From: WJKG01 sp964627305
GTDB taxonomy: Bacteria; Zixibacteria; MSB-5A5; GN15; FEB-12
Length of the DNA stretch: 57,994 bases
NCBI GenBank assembly: GCA_964627305.1
Contig: CAZVHP010000013.1
Span: 1 to 57,994 of the forward strand
Reading direction: 5' to 3'
Each line of letters opens with the position of its first letter. Positions within the stretch are counted from its first letter, which is position 1. A program made the translations under genes and the position numbers. Shown here piece after piece: positions 17,844-27,141 of this stretch. Below the pieces are notes generated by a model. The model was not told the DNA's origin, ran no database searches, and saw nothing but the letters and a program-made list of their open reading frames with translations.

Positions 17844-18533
17844 CTACGATGATTTGTTTTCTTTGCTGACCTCGCAGGCGACACACGGCTTCATGTAGCA
17901 CATCATGTCGTCAAACTGCGGCTTCTCCACACACGGCGGTTCGATATTGGCGCATCCGCCGCAAATGGCCTTGCTCGGATCGGTGTAGATACATCGAAGC
18001 TGGCACGCGGGGCATACATACATGCACCCGCCGCACAAGCGGCATACTTCCGACTTGTCATCGAACGGTGTACCGATGCTGCGATCGCGACCGCGACCAC
18101 GGAAGCCGATCGCCTTGGCCATCATCTGCTCTTCACACATGCGGACACACCGCCCGCACAGGATGCAATCTTCGTGTTCCTGCCGGAAACGCTGTTGGCG
18201 CACGCCATGCTCGGACGCAAGGTCCTGGATCGTCTTTGACTGCGGGCTGGATGCCAGCAGCAGTTCAATGATCATCTTGCGGGCGCGTACCACGCGACGC
18301 GAGGCCGTGCGTACGATCAGGCCCTCCTCGACCGGATAGGTGCATGAGGTCACCAGTCGGGAGTTCGGTTCACGGCCGATTTCTACTACACACAGGCGAC
18401 ATGCGCCGTAGGGGGTGAGTCCTTCCATGTGGCAGAGGGTCGGAATCGGGAAGCCCAGAAACCGGGCCGCCTCAAGCACCGTCATGCCCCCCTCGACTGT
18501 TACGTCCAGCCCGTTCAGGTTCAGTGTTGTCAT
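17844..18533 (-). CDS. NuoG/HndD N-terminal-like iron-sulfur protein
   Basis: 229 residues. A [2Fe-2S] ferredoxin domain lies at the N-terminus (CHMEGLTPYGACRLCVVEIG and TSCTYPV). It is followed by the NuoG-type linker, then cysteine clusters CILCGRCVRMCEE and CRLCGGCMYVCPACQLRC and a further Cys-rich tail (CGGCANIEPPC, CYMKPCVAC). No molybdopterin or hydrogenase H-cluster domain follows, so it is a stand-alone electron-transfer subunit. Its start overlaps the stop of the NuoF-GltD gene by 4 bases (ATGA), which implies coupled translation and a shared complex. Confidence 0.88.
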   Translation of the reverse strand: MTTLNLNGLDVTVEGGMTVLEAARFLGFPIPTLCHMEGLTPYGACRLCVVEIGREPNSRLVTSCTYPVEEGLIVRTASRRVVRARKMIIELLLASSPQSKTIQDLASEHGVRQQRFRQEHEDCILCGRCVRMCEEQMMAKAIGFRGRGRDRSIGTPFDDKSEVCRLCGGCMYVCPACQLRCIYTDPSKAICGGCANIEPPCVEKPQFDDMMCYMKPCVACEVSKENKSS

Positions 18534-21500
18534 AGGGCAGTTCCTCCGCTCACAGGTACACTTATGTCTTCCGTCTCCGGCTTCCGGGAACGTGTGAACT
18601 CAAGATCGCAGCGGAGACACCTGTGTGCCTCACGGTACGCTTCTTCGACTGAGAGAGATACCTCCACCTCGGCGAAGTTGCGTTTGCGCCACTCGACCGA
18701 TGCCCGCGGCGTCTCCACGCGCGCCTCGTCGACCTCAAACCCAGGAGCCAGCTTCGGAGGCTCAATGTAGTTGCGCGGAATGTTCGGCTCGGAGTAAGGC
18801 TGTGTCAGGTCTTCCTGCAGCAGATACCGTCGAATCATCTCGGCGGCTTTCTTGCCGGCCGCGATGGCGTCGACCACGGTGTTCGGTCCGGTGACTACAT
18901 CGCCCGCTGCAAATACCCCCGGACGGTTGGTCAGCATCGTGTGCACGTCAACGTCTACCGTGTGATTGCGGGTTGTCTCAATGCCGCTCGAATGGGCAGG
19001 ACCGATGCAGTCAACCCCGGAGTCCTCGCCGATCGCGACTATCACGGTGTCAAGGTTGATGACGTGATTCGAACCCTGCACCGGCACAGGGCGGCGTCGA
19101 CCGCTCGAATCAGGTTCTCCCAGTTCGTTACGCAAACACTCAAGACCAACTACTTTGCCGTCCCGGGAAACAATTCGCACCGGTGAGACAAGCGTACGGA
19201 TCTGGATGCCCTCCTGATCGGCGGCCTCAATCTCCTCGGTAAACGCAGGCATTTCGTCTCGCGTGCGGCGGTACAGGATGGTCACACCGTTTACATCTCT
19301 CTGTCTCAGGGCCATGCGCGCGGCATCAAAGGCGGAATTGCCGCCGCCGATTACGCCTACCCATCCCTTGGCCAGCGACTGCTGTTCAATATTGAACGCC
19401 TTCAGAAATGTGATAGAAGGATACACGCCATCCACATTCTCGTTTTCGATTCGCAACGGTCGACTCTCATGAGCACCCATCGCAAGCAGCACTGCCTGGT
19501 ATCCCTGATTCTGGAGCGAATCGACCGAGAAGTCCTCTCCGAGTGCCATGCCGCACTTGACTTCGATATTGTCATCGATCAGAGACTCGATCTCTTTCTC
19601 AACCGTTTCACGAGGCAGGCGGTATGTCGGTATCACGCAGGTCAGCATGCCGCCCGGTTTATCCTCGGCCTCGAAGACAGTGACCCGCACTCCTCTCAAC
19701 GACAGATAGTGGGCCGCCGTGAGTCCTGCCGGTCCCGAACCGACCACGGCAACGTGTGGTACGTCATCACCGGGCCAGGCCTGTCGCTGTGGTTTGTAGG
19801 TCGATGGATCAATGCGGTCAGTGATGAAGCGCTTAAGGTTTCGAATTGCAACCGGGTCGCCGCTGCTCAGGCCGGCACGACAGCGGCTTTCACAGGGATG
19901 ATGACAAACACGGGCGCAGACCGACGGGAAGGGGTTGGCTTCGCGAATGACCGTATAGGCCTGCTGGTACTCGCCGCGCCCGATATGGGCAACGTACTCC
20001 CATGCTCTTGTGTTCAGCGGACAGGCGGTCTGACACGGTGCCCCGACCAGGTCCTTGCAGACGAACGCATCGCAGCGCTTGTCAAGGATATGTCGCTCGT
20101 ATTCGTGGCGGAAGTATCGGATCGTGCTGAGCACCGGATTCGCCGCGGACTGTCCCAGCCCGCACATAGTCGTGTCCCTGACCACAAGCGCGAGTTCCTC
20201 CAGCAGATCGAGATCAGTCATGGTCGCTGTGCCGCGAGTAATGTCATCGAGTATCTCCCACATGCGCTGGGTTCCCTTGCGGCAGGTGTAGCACTTGCCG
20301 CAGGATTCGTCCTGAAGGAAATTCATGAAGTATTTCGCGACATCCACCATGCAGGTATTCTCGTCCATGACAATCATGCCTCCCGATCCCATGATCGAGC
20401 CGGCTTTGGTAAGACTGTCGTAGCTGATCGGAAGATCAAACATCGAGGCGGGTATGCATCCGCCCGACGGACCCCCGGTCTGCACAGCTTTGATTCGTCC
20501 TCCGTTGACCGGTCCGCCGCCGATATCGTAGACGACTTCCTTGATGGACATGCCGAGTGGAACCTCGACCAAACCCGTGTTTCTGATCTTTCCCACCAGC
20601 GAGAATATCTTGGTGCCGGTGTTGCCGGGAATGCCAACCTTTGCATATTCGGCGCCGCCATGATTGACTATGACCGGGATGTTTGCCAGCGTCTCGACGT
20701 TGTTGATGCAGGTCGGGCAGCCGTCAATGCCCCTCTGGATCGGATACGGGGGCCGCTGGCGCGGTTCACCCATGTACCCCTCCACCGAGCGGATCAACGC
20801 GGTTTCCTCACCACACACAAACGCGCCCGCGCCCCGCACAATCGCAATGTCGAACGTCCGCCCGGTGCCGAGCACGTCCTCGCCGAGCAGACCAAGGGCG
20901 CGTGCCTGATCGAGCGCGATCACCGTATGCTTGATTGCCAGCGGGTATTCGCTGCGAACATAAATGATCCCCTTGGTCGCGCCGATCGCAAACGCCGCAA
21001 TCATCATCCCCTCAAGAATGGCGTGCGGGTTCCCTTCTAACAGGCTACGATCCATGTACGCGCCGGGGTCCCCTTCATCGGCGTTGCAGACTATGTACTT
21101 CTCGCGCTTGCCACTATCAGAGGCCGCTGCCCGTTCCCACTTGATACCGGTGGGGAATCCGGCACCGCCACGGCCGCGGATCCCCGACGCCTTGACCTCG
21201 TCGATTACCCATTCCGGGGCGTTGCGCAGCAACACCCTCTCCAGCGCTGAATAGCCGTTGTTCTCGATATATCCCAGGATGCGGATCGGGTCGAGCTTCT
21301 CGTTGGCACTCATCAGCACCCGCGTCTGCTTGTGAAAGAACGGTATCTCGTCCTGGTCAAGATACTGTCTGCCGTCGCGCGGGTCCTTGTAGATCAGCTC
21401 TTTGTCAATGAGCCGGTTGACCGCGGCTTCAATCACTCGCGGTGCCTGTTCCATAGTCAGCTTGGGGTACAAGTGCCGTCCCGGCTCCACCAGGATGAAC

Positions 21501-21733
21501 GGCTCCAGTTCGCAGAAGCCCTGACAACCGGTAATGCGGAGCGCTATGCGGTCGCGAAGGTTCTTCTCAATGATGTACCGCTTGATGACCCGTATGATGT
21601 CGTTCGCGCCGCTCGCCTGGCCGCATGTCCCGGCGCTGACCGTAAGCGTCGTCTGACGCTCCCGGAAACTTCGCTCCGACATGATGCGCTGGCGGAACGT
21701 GACGAACTCATCAAGGGACGAAAGTCTGTTCAT
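18530..21733 (-). CDS. NuoF-like NADH dehydrogenase subunit fused to GltD-like FAD/NAD(P) oxidoreductase
   Basis: 1067 residues from ATG 21733 (SD AGGAG); the longer ORF has no SD. Domains in order: thioredoxin-like [2Fe-2S] region (about 37-75, AGTCGQASG and CQGFCELEP); NuoF FMN/NADH domain with GRGGAGFPTG (187-196), NADEGDPGAYMDRS, and GAGAFVCGEETAL (301-313); [4Fe-4S] ligands C478, C481, C484 and C524; a GltD-type Fe-S domain (CKDLVGAPCQTACPLN, CARVCHHPCESRC); FAD site VAVVGSGPAGLTAAHYL (about 662) and a second dinucleotide fold GVIGGGNSAFDAAR. The C-terminus has a further Cys pair (HRCLRCDLEF). This architecture resembles the NuoF/GltD parts of Stn/Nfn-type electron-bifurcating transhydrogenases. 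It sits between NuoE and the NuoG-like protein. Confidence 0.9.
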   Translation of the reverse strand: MNRLSSLDEFVTFRQRIMSERSFRERQTTLTVSAGTCGQASGANDIIRVIKRYIIEKNLRDRIALRITGCQGFCELEPFILVEPGRHLYPKLTMEQAPRVIEAAVNRLIDKELIYKDPRDGRQYLDQDEIPFFHKQTRVLMSANEKLDPIRILGYIENNGYSALERVLLRNAPEWVIDEVKASGIRGRGGAGFPTGIKWERAAASDSGKREKYIVCNADEGDPGAYMDRSLLEGNPHAILEGMMIAAFAIGATKGIIYVRSEYPLAIKHTVIALDQARALGLLGEDVLGTGRTFDIAIVRGAGAFVCGEETALIRSVEGYMGEPRQRPPYPIQRGIDGCPTCINNVETLANIPVIVNHGGAEYAKVGIPGNTGTKIFSLVGKIRNTGLVEVPLGMSIKEVVYDIGGGPVNGGRIKAVQTGGPSGGCIPASMFDLPISYDSLTKAGSIMGSGGMIVMDENTCMVDVAKYFMNFLQDESCGKCYTCRKGTQRMWEILDDITRGTATMTDLDLLEELALVVRDTTMCGLGQSAANPVLSTIRYFRHEYERHILDKRCDAFVCKDLVGAPCQTACPLNTRAWEYVAHIGRGEYQQAYTVIREANPFPSVCARVCHHPCESRCRAGLSSGDPVAIRNLKRFITDRIDPSTYKPQRQAWPGDDVPHVAVVGSGPAGLTAAHYLSLRGVRVTVFEAEDKPGGMLTCVIPTYRLPRETVEKEIESLIDDNIEVKCGMALGEDFSVDSLQNQGYQAVLLAMGAHESRPLRIENENVDGVYPSITFLKAFNIEQQSLAKGWVGVIGGGNSAFDAARMALRQRDVNGVTILYRRTRDEMPAFTEEIEAADQEGIQIRTLVSPVRIVSRDGKVVGLECLRNELGEPDSSGRRRPVPVQGSNHVINLDTVIVAIGEDSGVDCIGPAHSSGIETTRNHTVDVDVHTMLTNRPGVFAAGDVVTGPNTVVDAIAAGKKAAEMIRRYLLQEDLTQPYSEPNIPRNYIEPPKLAPGFEVDEARVETPRASVEWRKRNFAEVEVSLSVEEAYREAHRCLRCDLEFTRSRKPETEDISVPVSGGTAL

Positions 21734-21770
21734 GAAGACGTCTCCTGTGGTAACGATCTTTCGCTCATGG

Positions 21771-22622
21771 TTAGTCGAGGGCCACTTCGCCGAGATCGAG
21801 CATGTGTCCCTTGCAGCCCTTGCGCGAGCATATCTGCACGACGCCGCCGCCACGTACGATCATCGGCGCCATCGGCGCGCTGCACTCGGCACACTTGGAG
21901 CCACCGATTAGCTGTGCATGGCAGTGCGGGCAGAAGAGATTGACGACCGTATCCTCCGGGATCGGATACAGCGATTCCACCTTGTAACTGCCGTAGAGAC
22001 TCGACAGAACCAGCCAACCGTGTTTGCTGCCGAACGATACTGTGACCCGGATCCCGGGATATCCGTCAATCTGAAACTCGCTGTCCATGAGGCTGCGGTT
22101 ACAGCGCGAACAGCTCACCTCAACCGGGAAGACTCGCCGATCGGTCTCGACATGGACTGCGTCAAGCCCTTCGCGAGCCTTCTGCAGGATGCCCTTGATT
22201 TGCGATATTCGAACCTTGGAGAAGTAGTGCCCGTCGACGACCACGACCGGGCCCAGCGCGCAGGCTCCGAGACAATTGACCGTCTCGAAGGAGAACTCCC
22301 GGTCCTCGGTCGTCTGGCCGGCCCTTATGCCGAGCTGCAATTCGATTTCCTCGGCCACCGCAGGACCGCCGCGCACATGGCAAGCGGTGCCCAGGCAGGC
22401 CGAGATCAGGTGCTTGCCGCGTGGCTCCAGGCTGAACGCGCTGTAGAACGTCGCTACCCCGTAAATGTCGGTCAGAGAACGACCCGTCTTGCGCGCCACC
22501 TCTTCCAGCGCTTTGCGCGGCAGGTAACTATAAAGCGACTGAATCTCCTGAAGAATGGCGATCAGATGACCATGGCCGTCTTCGTGCTTTTCCAGAATGC
22601 CAGTAACGCTGTCCGACATCAT
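21771..22622 (-). CDS. NuoE-like [2Fe-2S] subunit with C-terminal zinc-ribbon-like extension
   Basis: 283 residues. Residues ~1-155 are the NuoE/24-kDa thioredoxin-like [2Fe-2S] subunit with ligands in CLGTACHVRG and CLGACALGP. The extra C-terminal ~120 residues carry paired cysteines (SCSRCNRS, FCPHCHAQ, CAECSAP) and look like zinc ribbons; this part is not in standard NuoE. ATG 22622 is chosen because GGAAGG lies just upstream; the upstream ATG at 22661 has none. It is the first gene after the sigma-54 promoter at 22726-22741 and should form the NADH-oxidising module with the NuoF fusion. Confidence 0.9.
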   Translation of the reverse strand: MMSDSVTGILEKHEDGHGHLIAILQEIQSLYSYLPRKALEEVARKTGRSLTDIYGVATFYSAFSLEPRGKHLISACLGTACHVRGGPAVAEEIELQLGIRAGQTTEDREFSFETVNCLGACALGPVVVVDGHYFSKVRISQIKGILQKAREGLDAVHVETDRRVFPVEVSCSRCNRSLMDSEFQIDGYPGIRVTVSFGSKHGWLVLSSLYGSYKVESLYPIPEDTVVNLFCPHCHAQLIGGSKCAECSAPMAPMIVRGGGVVQICSRKGCKGHMLDLGEVALD

Positions 22623-22725
22623 ATACACCCTTCCGCATTCAGCGTGCGAATCGCTCGGCAACCCGCATCATGTTGACACGCGCAGATATCCTCTGCGCAC
22701 TTACCAGATGAATGCGAATAGTGAA

Positions 22726-22741
22726 TGCAAATGGTGTGCCC
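22726..22741 (-). promoter_or_regulatory. Sigma-54 (-24/-12) promoter for the nuoE-nuoF/gltD-gltB-like operon
   Basis: The minus strand reads GGGCACACCATTTGCA, matching TGGCAC-N5-TTGCA at every consensus position except the first T. The predicted start lies near 22714, about 90 bases before the NuoE ATG at 22622. The sigma-54 response regulator gene (22953-24308) is immediately upstream on the same strand. The rest of the 22623-22952 gap holds no gene. Confidence 0.85.
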
Positions 22742-22952
22742 TCAGGACCAGCAGTGTGATCCGGACTGTCGCACAACGACTTCACTGGCGGCCGACCACG
22801 TTCTGCTGGGACCTGTCAATAGCTTACGACGCCAATTAAGCAAACAAATTAGACCACACTACTACAATTTCTCGAAGAAGTGCAATGGGACTTGTGTGTG
22901 ATGAAATTGAGGAAATGCGTACCATCGGGGAGAAACTCCCCGATCATCGCTG

Positions 22953-24308
22953 TCAGGAGCGAGGTCGTGTGACCACCTTCAGCTTCTCGCGAAGCGTTTT
23001 GCGATCGATCCCCAGCAACTCGGCCGCCCGGGTCTTATTGCCCCTGACGCTCTCGAGCACATGCCGGACGTGTTCCATCTCGACTTCGGCGAGTGAGCGC
23101 AGCGGTCCCGGCGCTCCAGCCACACTATCTTCCTTCATCAAAGCAGGAAGGTCGGCCGCTTCTATGATCTCACGGTCGCACATGACAGTCAGTCGTTGGA
23201 CGATGTTCTCCAGTTCGCGGACATTTCCCGGCCACGCATAGTGTTTCAGCACTCGAATCGCATTGTCGCTGAAGCGGATCGGGTGACGGTCCACTTCGCG
23301 CGCGAACTTATGGGCGAAGTGGCCGGCCAGATGGAGAATGTCGTTGCCGCGAGCGCGCAGCGGCGGCACATTGATAGTTAGCACACTGATACGGAAGAAC
23401 AGATCCTCGCGGAATCGTCCCTTCGCTATCAGACTCTCCAGGTTTTTGTTAGTGGCGGCGATTATGCGAACGTCGGCTTTCTCCCGTTCACTGCTGCCCA
23501 ACATGGACACTTCCTTGTCCTGCAGCACGCGGAGCAGTTTCACCTGCATGCTCATGCTTGTCTCGCTGATCTCGTCCAGAAACAAGGTGCCGTGGTCCGC
23601 CGCCTGGAAGAATCCAATCCGGGATTCGGTCGCTCCCGTAAAGGAACCCTTGACGTGACCGAACAACTCGCTCTCGAGAAGCCCTTCCGGAATGCCTCCG
23701 CAGTTGACCGGCACGAAGGAGCATGCGGCACGATCGCTGGCGTAGTGAATCGCCCGAGCCACCAGTTCCTTTCCGGTGCCGCTCTCTCCGGTGATGAGCA
23801 CATGCGCGATTGTGGTGGACGCACGCGCGATAGCACGGTACACATCACGCATGGCCTCCGAATTGCCTACCAACCCCGACTGTGGCGTCGGCGGTTCGGC
23901 TACGGCCTGAATCGAGGCCCGTCGTTCACACAGGCGGGCCAAGGCCCGGTCAACGGCCCCCCGCAACTCCTCGTCGGTAAACGGCTTCTCAAGGTAGTCG
24001 CTTGCGCCCAGCCGCACCGCCTTGACGGCGCTGCCGATTGACGGGTAGCCGGTAATCATGATTACCTGAATATCGGCAAACCGCTCGTGGATATACTGCA
24101 CAAGATCAAGGCCGTCCATCTGTGGCATCTTGTAGTCGGTTACCACGAGATCGACCGTCAGCTTGTCGAGGATACGGGTTGCTTCTGCCACGGACCGCGC
24201 TGTTACTACGCGGTAGCCACATCCCCACAAGTTGCGCACAAACACTTCCAGCGTGTCGGGGGAGTCATCTACCACGAGGATTCGAACAGCACTATTGTCA
24301 TGAGGCAT
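22953..24308 (-). CDS. NtrC-family sigma-54 response regulator
   Basis: 451 residues from ATG 24308 (SD AGGAG). Receiver domain (LVVDDSPDT, acceptor Asp in LVVTDYKMPQMDG, Lys in LEKPFTD), AAA+ domain (Walker A GESGTGKE, sigma-54 loop GSFTGA, Walker B FLDEIS), and a Fis-type helix-turn-helix (NKTRAAELLGIDRKTLREKL). Its start overlaps the end of the histidine kinase gene by 11 bases, so the two form a cognate pair. The sigma-54 promoter just downstream is its obvious target, which would place the NADH/glutamate-synthase-like operon under this system. The enhancer site was not identified. Confidence 0.95.
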   Translation of the reverse strand: MPHDNSAVRILVVDDSPDTLEVFVRNLWGCGYRVVTARSVAEATRILDKLTVDLVVTDYKMPQMDGLDLVQYIHERFADIQVIMITGYPSIGSAVKAVRLGASDYLEKPFTDEELRGAVDRALARLCERRASIQAVAEPPTPQSGLVGNSEAMRDVYRAIARASTTIAHVLITGESGTGKELVARAIHYASDRAACSFVPVNCGGIPEGLLESELFGHVKGSFTGATESRIGFFQAADHGTLFLDEISETSMSMQVKLLRVLQDKEVSMLGSSEREKADVRIIAATNKNLESLIAKGRFREDLFFRISVLTINVPPLRARGNDILHLAGHFAHKFAREVDRHPIRFSDNAIRVLKHYAWPGNVRELENIVQRLTVMCDREIIEAADLPALMKEDSVAGAPGPLRSLAEVEMEHVRHVLESVRGNKTRAAELLGIDRKTLREKLKVVTRPRS

Positions 24309-26046
24309 CGTGGAACTCCTCTTCAGGCTGCAGAACGGCAGTTTGCGGCAGCCTGATGGTGAACCTCGTGCCCTCACCGGGCTCGCTGGCGACGTCGATC
24401 GTTCCGTTGTGCGACACCACAATCCCATGCACAACCGACAGCCCCAGGCCGGTCCCCTCGTCAATGTCCTTCGTCGTGAAGAACGGGTCGAATATACTTC
24501 CCAGGGTCTGTTTGTCCATGCCGACACCGGTGTCGGTGACAGCGAGCATTATCGTGCCCGGCTCGGCACGCGTCTCGATAGTTAGCTGACCACCGTTCGG
24601 CATGGCCTGCACCGCATTGACGACCAGGTTGGTCAGTACCTGTAACATGTGGGAACGGTCGGCGCTTATCATCGGGAGTCCCGGATCGAGGTTACACACC
24701 AACATGATGCCGGCCTTCTCGAAGCGCGACTCGAGGAAGAACAACCCGTCTCTGATAAGCTCATTGAGGCTGCAGCGCACTTTGACCGGTACTGCATCGC
24801 GGGAGAACACCACCAGCTCTCTGATCACGTTGCGAGCGTGCAGGGCAGCGGTGACTATCTTCTGCAGATCCCTGCTGGTATCCTCCGGGAGCCGTTCGTT
24901 GCGGGCCGCGAGCTGCGCGAATCCGACGATCGTCGAGAGCGGCTCGTTCAGTTCATGGGCGACTCCGGCAGCCAATTGGCCGATCGTTGCCAACCGGTCG
25001 GCGTGCCGGAGCTGTTCCTGCAGGCAGCGCCGTTCCTCACTGGAGGATTTCTGCTCCACGACAAACGCCAACTCCTGTGCGACAGTGTCGATCAATTGTC
25101 GCTCTTCGATCATGAAAGGCCCCTCGTCGATAGGTGGCTTTTCGCTCGTATATCCCACCTCGACATAGCCGCGCTGCCGGCCACTGACGACGATCGGCGC
25201 CCGCAGGCTCTGAATCATGGCGTTGGCCGCTTCATGTTCAAAGGTACGGCCATCGAGGACAATTCGTGCCGCCGTCGCATCCGGGTACAACCACCCCGGA
25301 CCCAGCATCGCAACCGCGCTCTGTACGACGTCTTCAGTGGACCAATCCTCACGCGCGAACAACCGCGCAATGCTATACAGGCAACTAAGCTCCTTCACGC
25401 GCTCGCGAAGAGCAATGTGCAGCGAGCGAATGTCGAGTGCCAGCCCAAACGCCTGCGCGAGCCGACCATAATTGTCGAAGTGCTCCGGGAGGAAGAACCC
25501 GGCCGACTCGGATTCAAGTTGAAGCAGTCCGAAACGGTGTTTGGCCCCTTCTACCGGCAGAACCATTAGCGACCGCACACCGCGGGTCACCACAAGCCCC
25601 GGATCGCTGCAGTTGCGTTCCGATCTTGTCAGATTGTGGGGGAAACAGTCGAGGTCATTGATCCACAGGCAGCCGTCGTCGGTGAACCATGGCAACTCGT
25701 CATCGACCTTCTCATCGACCACCTGCCGACACAACTTCTCAAACAGGTCATCAGGAGCAACGCTCCACGTCACCCTGCCGTATCCGGCCGCTTCATCATG
25801 CACTACCTGACATCTCGCCGGACTCGAGTTACCGCTGCCGGCGACTGCGTAGAACCGCCGGTCATTGTCAATCAGTACTGCGCGCGTGACCAGGCAACCG
25901 ATCAGCTCATAGACGGAGTCGAGTACCCCGCAGATGAACTCCTGCCTGGGACTGCCGCTTCTGGCAAGACCGAGTATCCGGCGAGAACACTGCCTCACGG
26001 CGCGCGAGCGAGACGCGGGACCCATTTGTAAGAGACTTGTACGCAT
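24298..26046 (-). CDS. Cytoplasmic GAF-domain sensor histidine kinase
   Basis: 582 residues without membrane segments. The N-terminal ~210 residues form one GAF-like region (YELIGCLVTRAVLIDNDRR, LPVEGAKHRFGLLQLES). A second region (~215-345: VKELSCLYSIARLF, MLGPGWLYPDATAAR) is the same sensor type as in the PEP-synthase-like protein at 13341. Then come HisKA (GVAHELNEPLSTIVGF) and HATPase (NLVVNAVQAMPNGG, DTGVGMDKQ, GTGLGLSVVHGIV). It pairs with the overlapping NtrC-type regulator. The shared sensor in kinase and target enzyme suggests both read the same intracellular signal; the ligand is unknown. Confidence 0.93.
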   Translation of the reverse strand: MRTSLLQMGPASRSRAVRQCSRRILGLARSGSPRQEFICGVLDSVYELIGCLVTRAVLIDNDRRFYAVAGSGNSSPARCQVVHDEAAGYGRVTWSVAPDDLFEKLCRQVVDEKVDDELPWFTDDGCLWINDLDCFPHNLTRSERNCSDPGLVVTRGVRSLMVLPVEGAKHRFGLLQLESESAGFFLPEHFDNYGRLAQAFGLALDIRSLHIALRERVKELSCLYSIARLFAREDWSTEDVVQSAVAMLGPGWLYPDATAARIVLDGRTFEHEAANAMIQSLRAPIVVSGRQRGYVEVGYTSEKPPIDEGPFMIEERQLIDTVAQELAFVVEQKSSSEERRCLQEQLRHADRLATIGQLAAGVAHELNEPLSTIVGFAQLAARNERLPEDTSRDLQKIVTAALHARNVIRELVVFSRDAVPVKVRCSLNELIRDGLFFLESRFEKAGIMLVCNLDPGLPMISADRSHMLQVLTNLVVNAVQAMPNGGQLTIETRAEPGTIMLAVTDTGVGMDKQTLGSIFDPFFTTKDIDEGTGLGLSVVHGIVVSHNGTIDVASEPGEGTRFTIRLPQTAVLQPEEEFHDAS

Positions 26047-26397
26047 CGCGTCAACCTACTTCCAGCTTCCGCCCCCACTGAAAACAAAATAGGCATAATC
26101 CCGCCGTTTTTCAACCGCAAAGAGCAGTCTCGCGCCTGTCTAACGTGCCCGGCCCGATTGCCTTGTGATGTGCCTCACGGCAAATAGGGCAAGTTGAGTC
26201 ATTCCCCGTGTCAGCCAGCCGGAATCTTCGACAACCACGCTCACTTCGGGACGTTGATCAATGGTTGCCTGCAGGCGCTCCGCTTGGGATTCATGCTCAT
26301 TTGTTGGTGGCGTTCAACACATGGGCGATAGGATCGACTCGCGACTGCGTATCACCTATATTCTCTGAACAGCAAACAAACCGTCAGGAGGAGAACA
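26047..26397. other. Divergent intergenic region between histidine kinase and flavodoxin-like gene
   Basis: No gene seen. The only notable element is a CRP-like palindrome, TGTGA-N6-TCACG, at 26164-26179. I found no convincing -35/-10 pair or sigma-54 site. Confidence 0.4.
26164..26179. promoter_or_regulatory. CRP/FNR-superfamily-like site TGTGA-N6-TCACG
   Basis: It matches the CRP consensus TGTGA-N6-TCACA at 9 of 10 half-site bases. It lies about 220 bases before the flavodoxin-like ATG (26398) and 118 bases from the kinase start (26046). A chance match is possible. Confidence 0.35.
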
Positions 26398-27141
26398 ATG
26401 TTAGACGAGAAGCAAATGCAAATGTGTGACGCCAGTGAAAGCGACTTCTCCGATCTTAAGGCAATATTCCTCAACTGCACCCTGAAGAGGTCGCCGGAGC
26501 TGTCACATACCGAAGGACTCTGGCGAATCAGCAAGGCAATCCTGAAACGAAACCAGGTCCAGACCGATGAGCTGCGAGTGGTCGACCACAACATTGCTTG
26601 TGGCGTCTGGCCCGACATGACCGAGCACGGCTGGGATAAGGATGAGTGGCCAGCCATCTACCGGCGAATCATGGCAGCAGATATTGTCATCATCGGTTCG
26701 GCCATCTGGTTGGGTGACAAGACGTCGGTCTGTACCAAGCTGGTCGAGCGTCTCTATGGAAACTCAGGCATTCTCAATGAACATGGGCAGTATGCGTACT
26801 ATGGCAAAGTGGGTGGCTGTCTGATTACAGGCAACGAAGACGGCGCGAAGCACTGTGCGATGAACCTCCTCTATTCGCTGCAGCATTTGGGTATGGTGAT
26901 TCCGCCGCAGGCCGACGCCGCGTGGCTCGGTGAGGCGGGCCCGGGGCCATCATACCGTGATGAGGGCTCGGGCGGTCCGGAAAACGATTTTACCAATCGC
27001 AACACGACGTTCATGACCTGGAATTTGATGCACCTGGCACGTATGATTAAAGATCTCGGAGGAATTCCGGTGCACGGCAACCAGCGCTCGAAGTGGGATG
27101 CTGGCTGCCGTTTTGATTTCTCTAATCCGGAGTACCGGTAG
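26398..27141 (+). CDS. Flavodoxin-like NAD(P)H-dependent FMN reductase family protein (paralogue 1)
   Basis: 247 residues with a flavodoxin fold: an N-terminal strand AIFLNCTLKRSPELSHT with the phosphate-binding Ser/Thr loop, the flavin-loop segment VIIGSAIWLGDKTSVC, and YYGKVGGCLITGNEDGAK. It probably binds FMN and reduces a small acceptor with NAD(P)H. A paralogue with the same length lies at 55055 and is about 85% identical by my residue count (36 differences in 247). SD AGGAGGAG precedes the ATG. This copy sits at the edge of the NO/N2O island, the other inside the ECF sigma locus. The physiological acceptor is unknown. Confidence 0.85.
   Translation: MLDEKQMQMCDASESDFSDLKAIFLNCTLKRSPELSHTEGLWRISKAILKRNQVQTDELRVVDHNIACGVWPDMTEHGWDKDEWPAIYRRIMAADIVIIGSAIWLGDKTSVCTKLVERLYGNSGILNEHGQYAYYGKVGGCLITGNEDGAKHCAMNLLYSLQHLGMVIPPQADAAWLGEAGPGPSYRDEGSGGPENDFTNRNTTFMTWNLMHLARMIKDLGGIPVHGNQRSKWDAGCRFDFSNPEYR

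Noticed and set aside
19469..21040. 523-codon plus-strand ORF
   Set aside because: Antisense to the NuoF-GltD fusion; a GC-driven shadow frame.
26041..26400. Possible sigma-54 site upstream of the flavodoxin-like gene
   Set aside because: GG and GC pairs there are spaced 8 rather than 10 bases apart, which breaks the required geometry.
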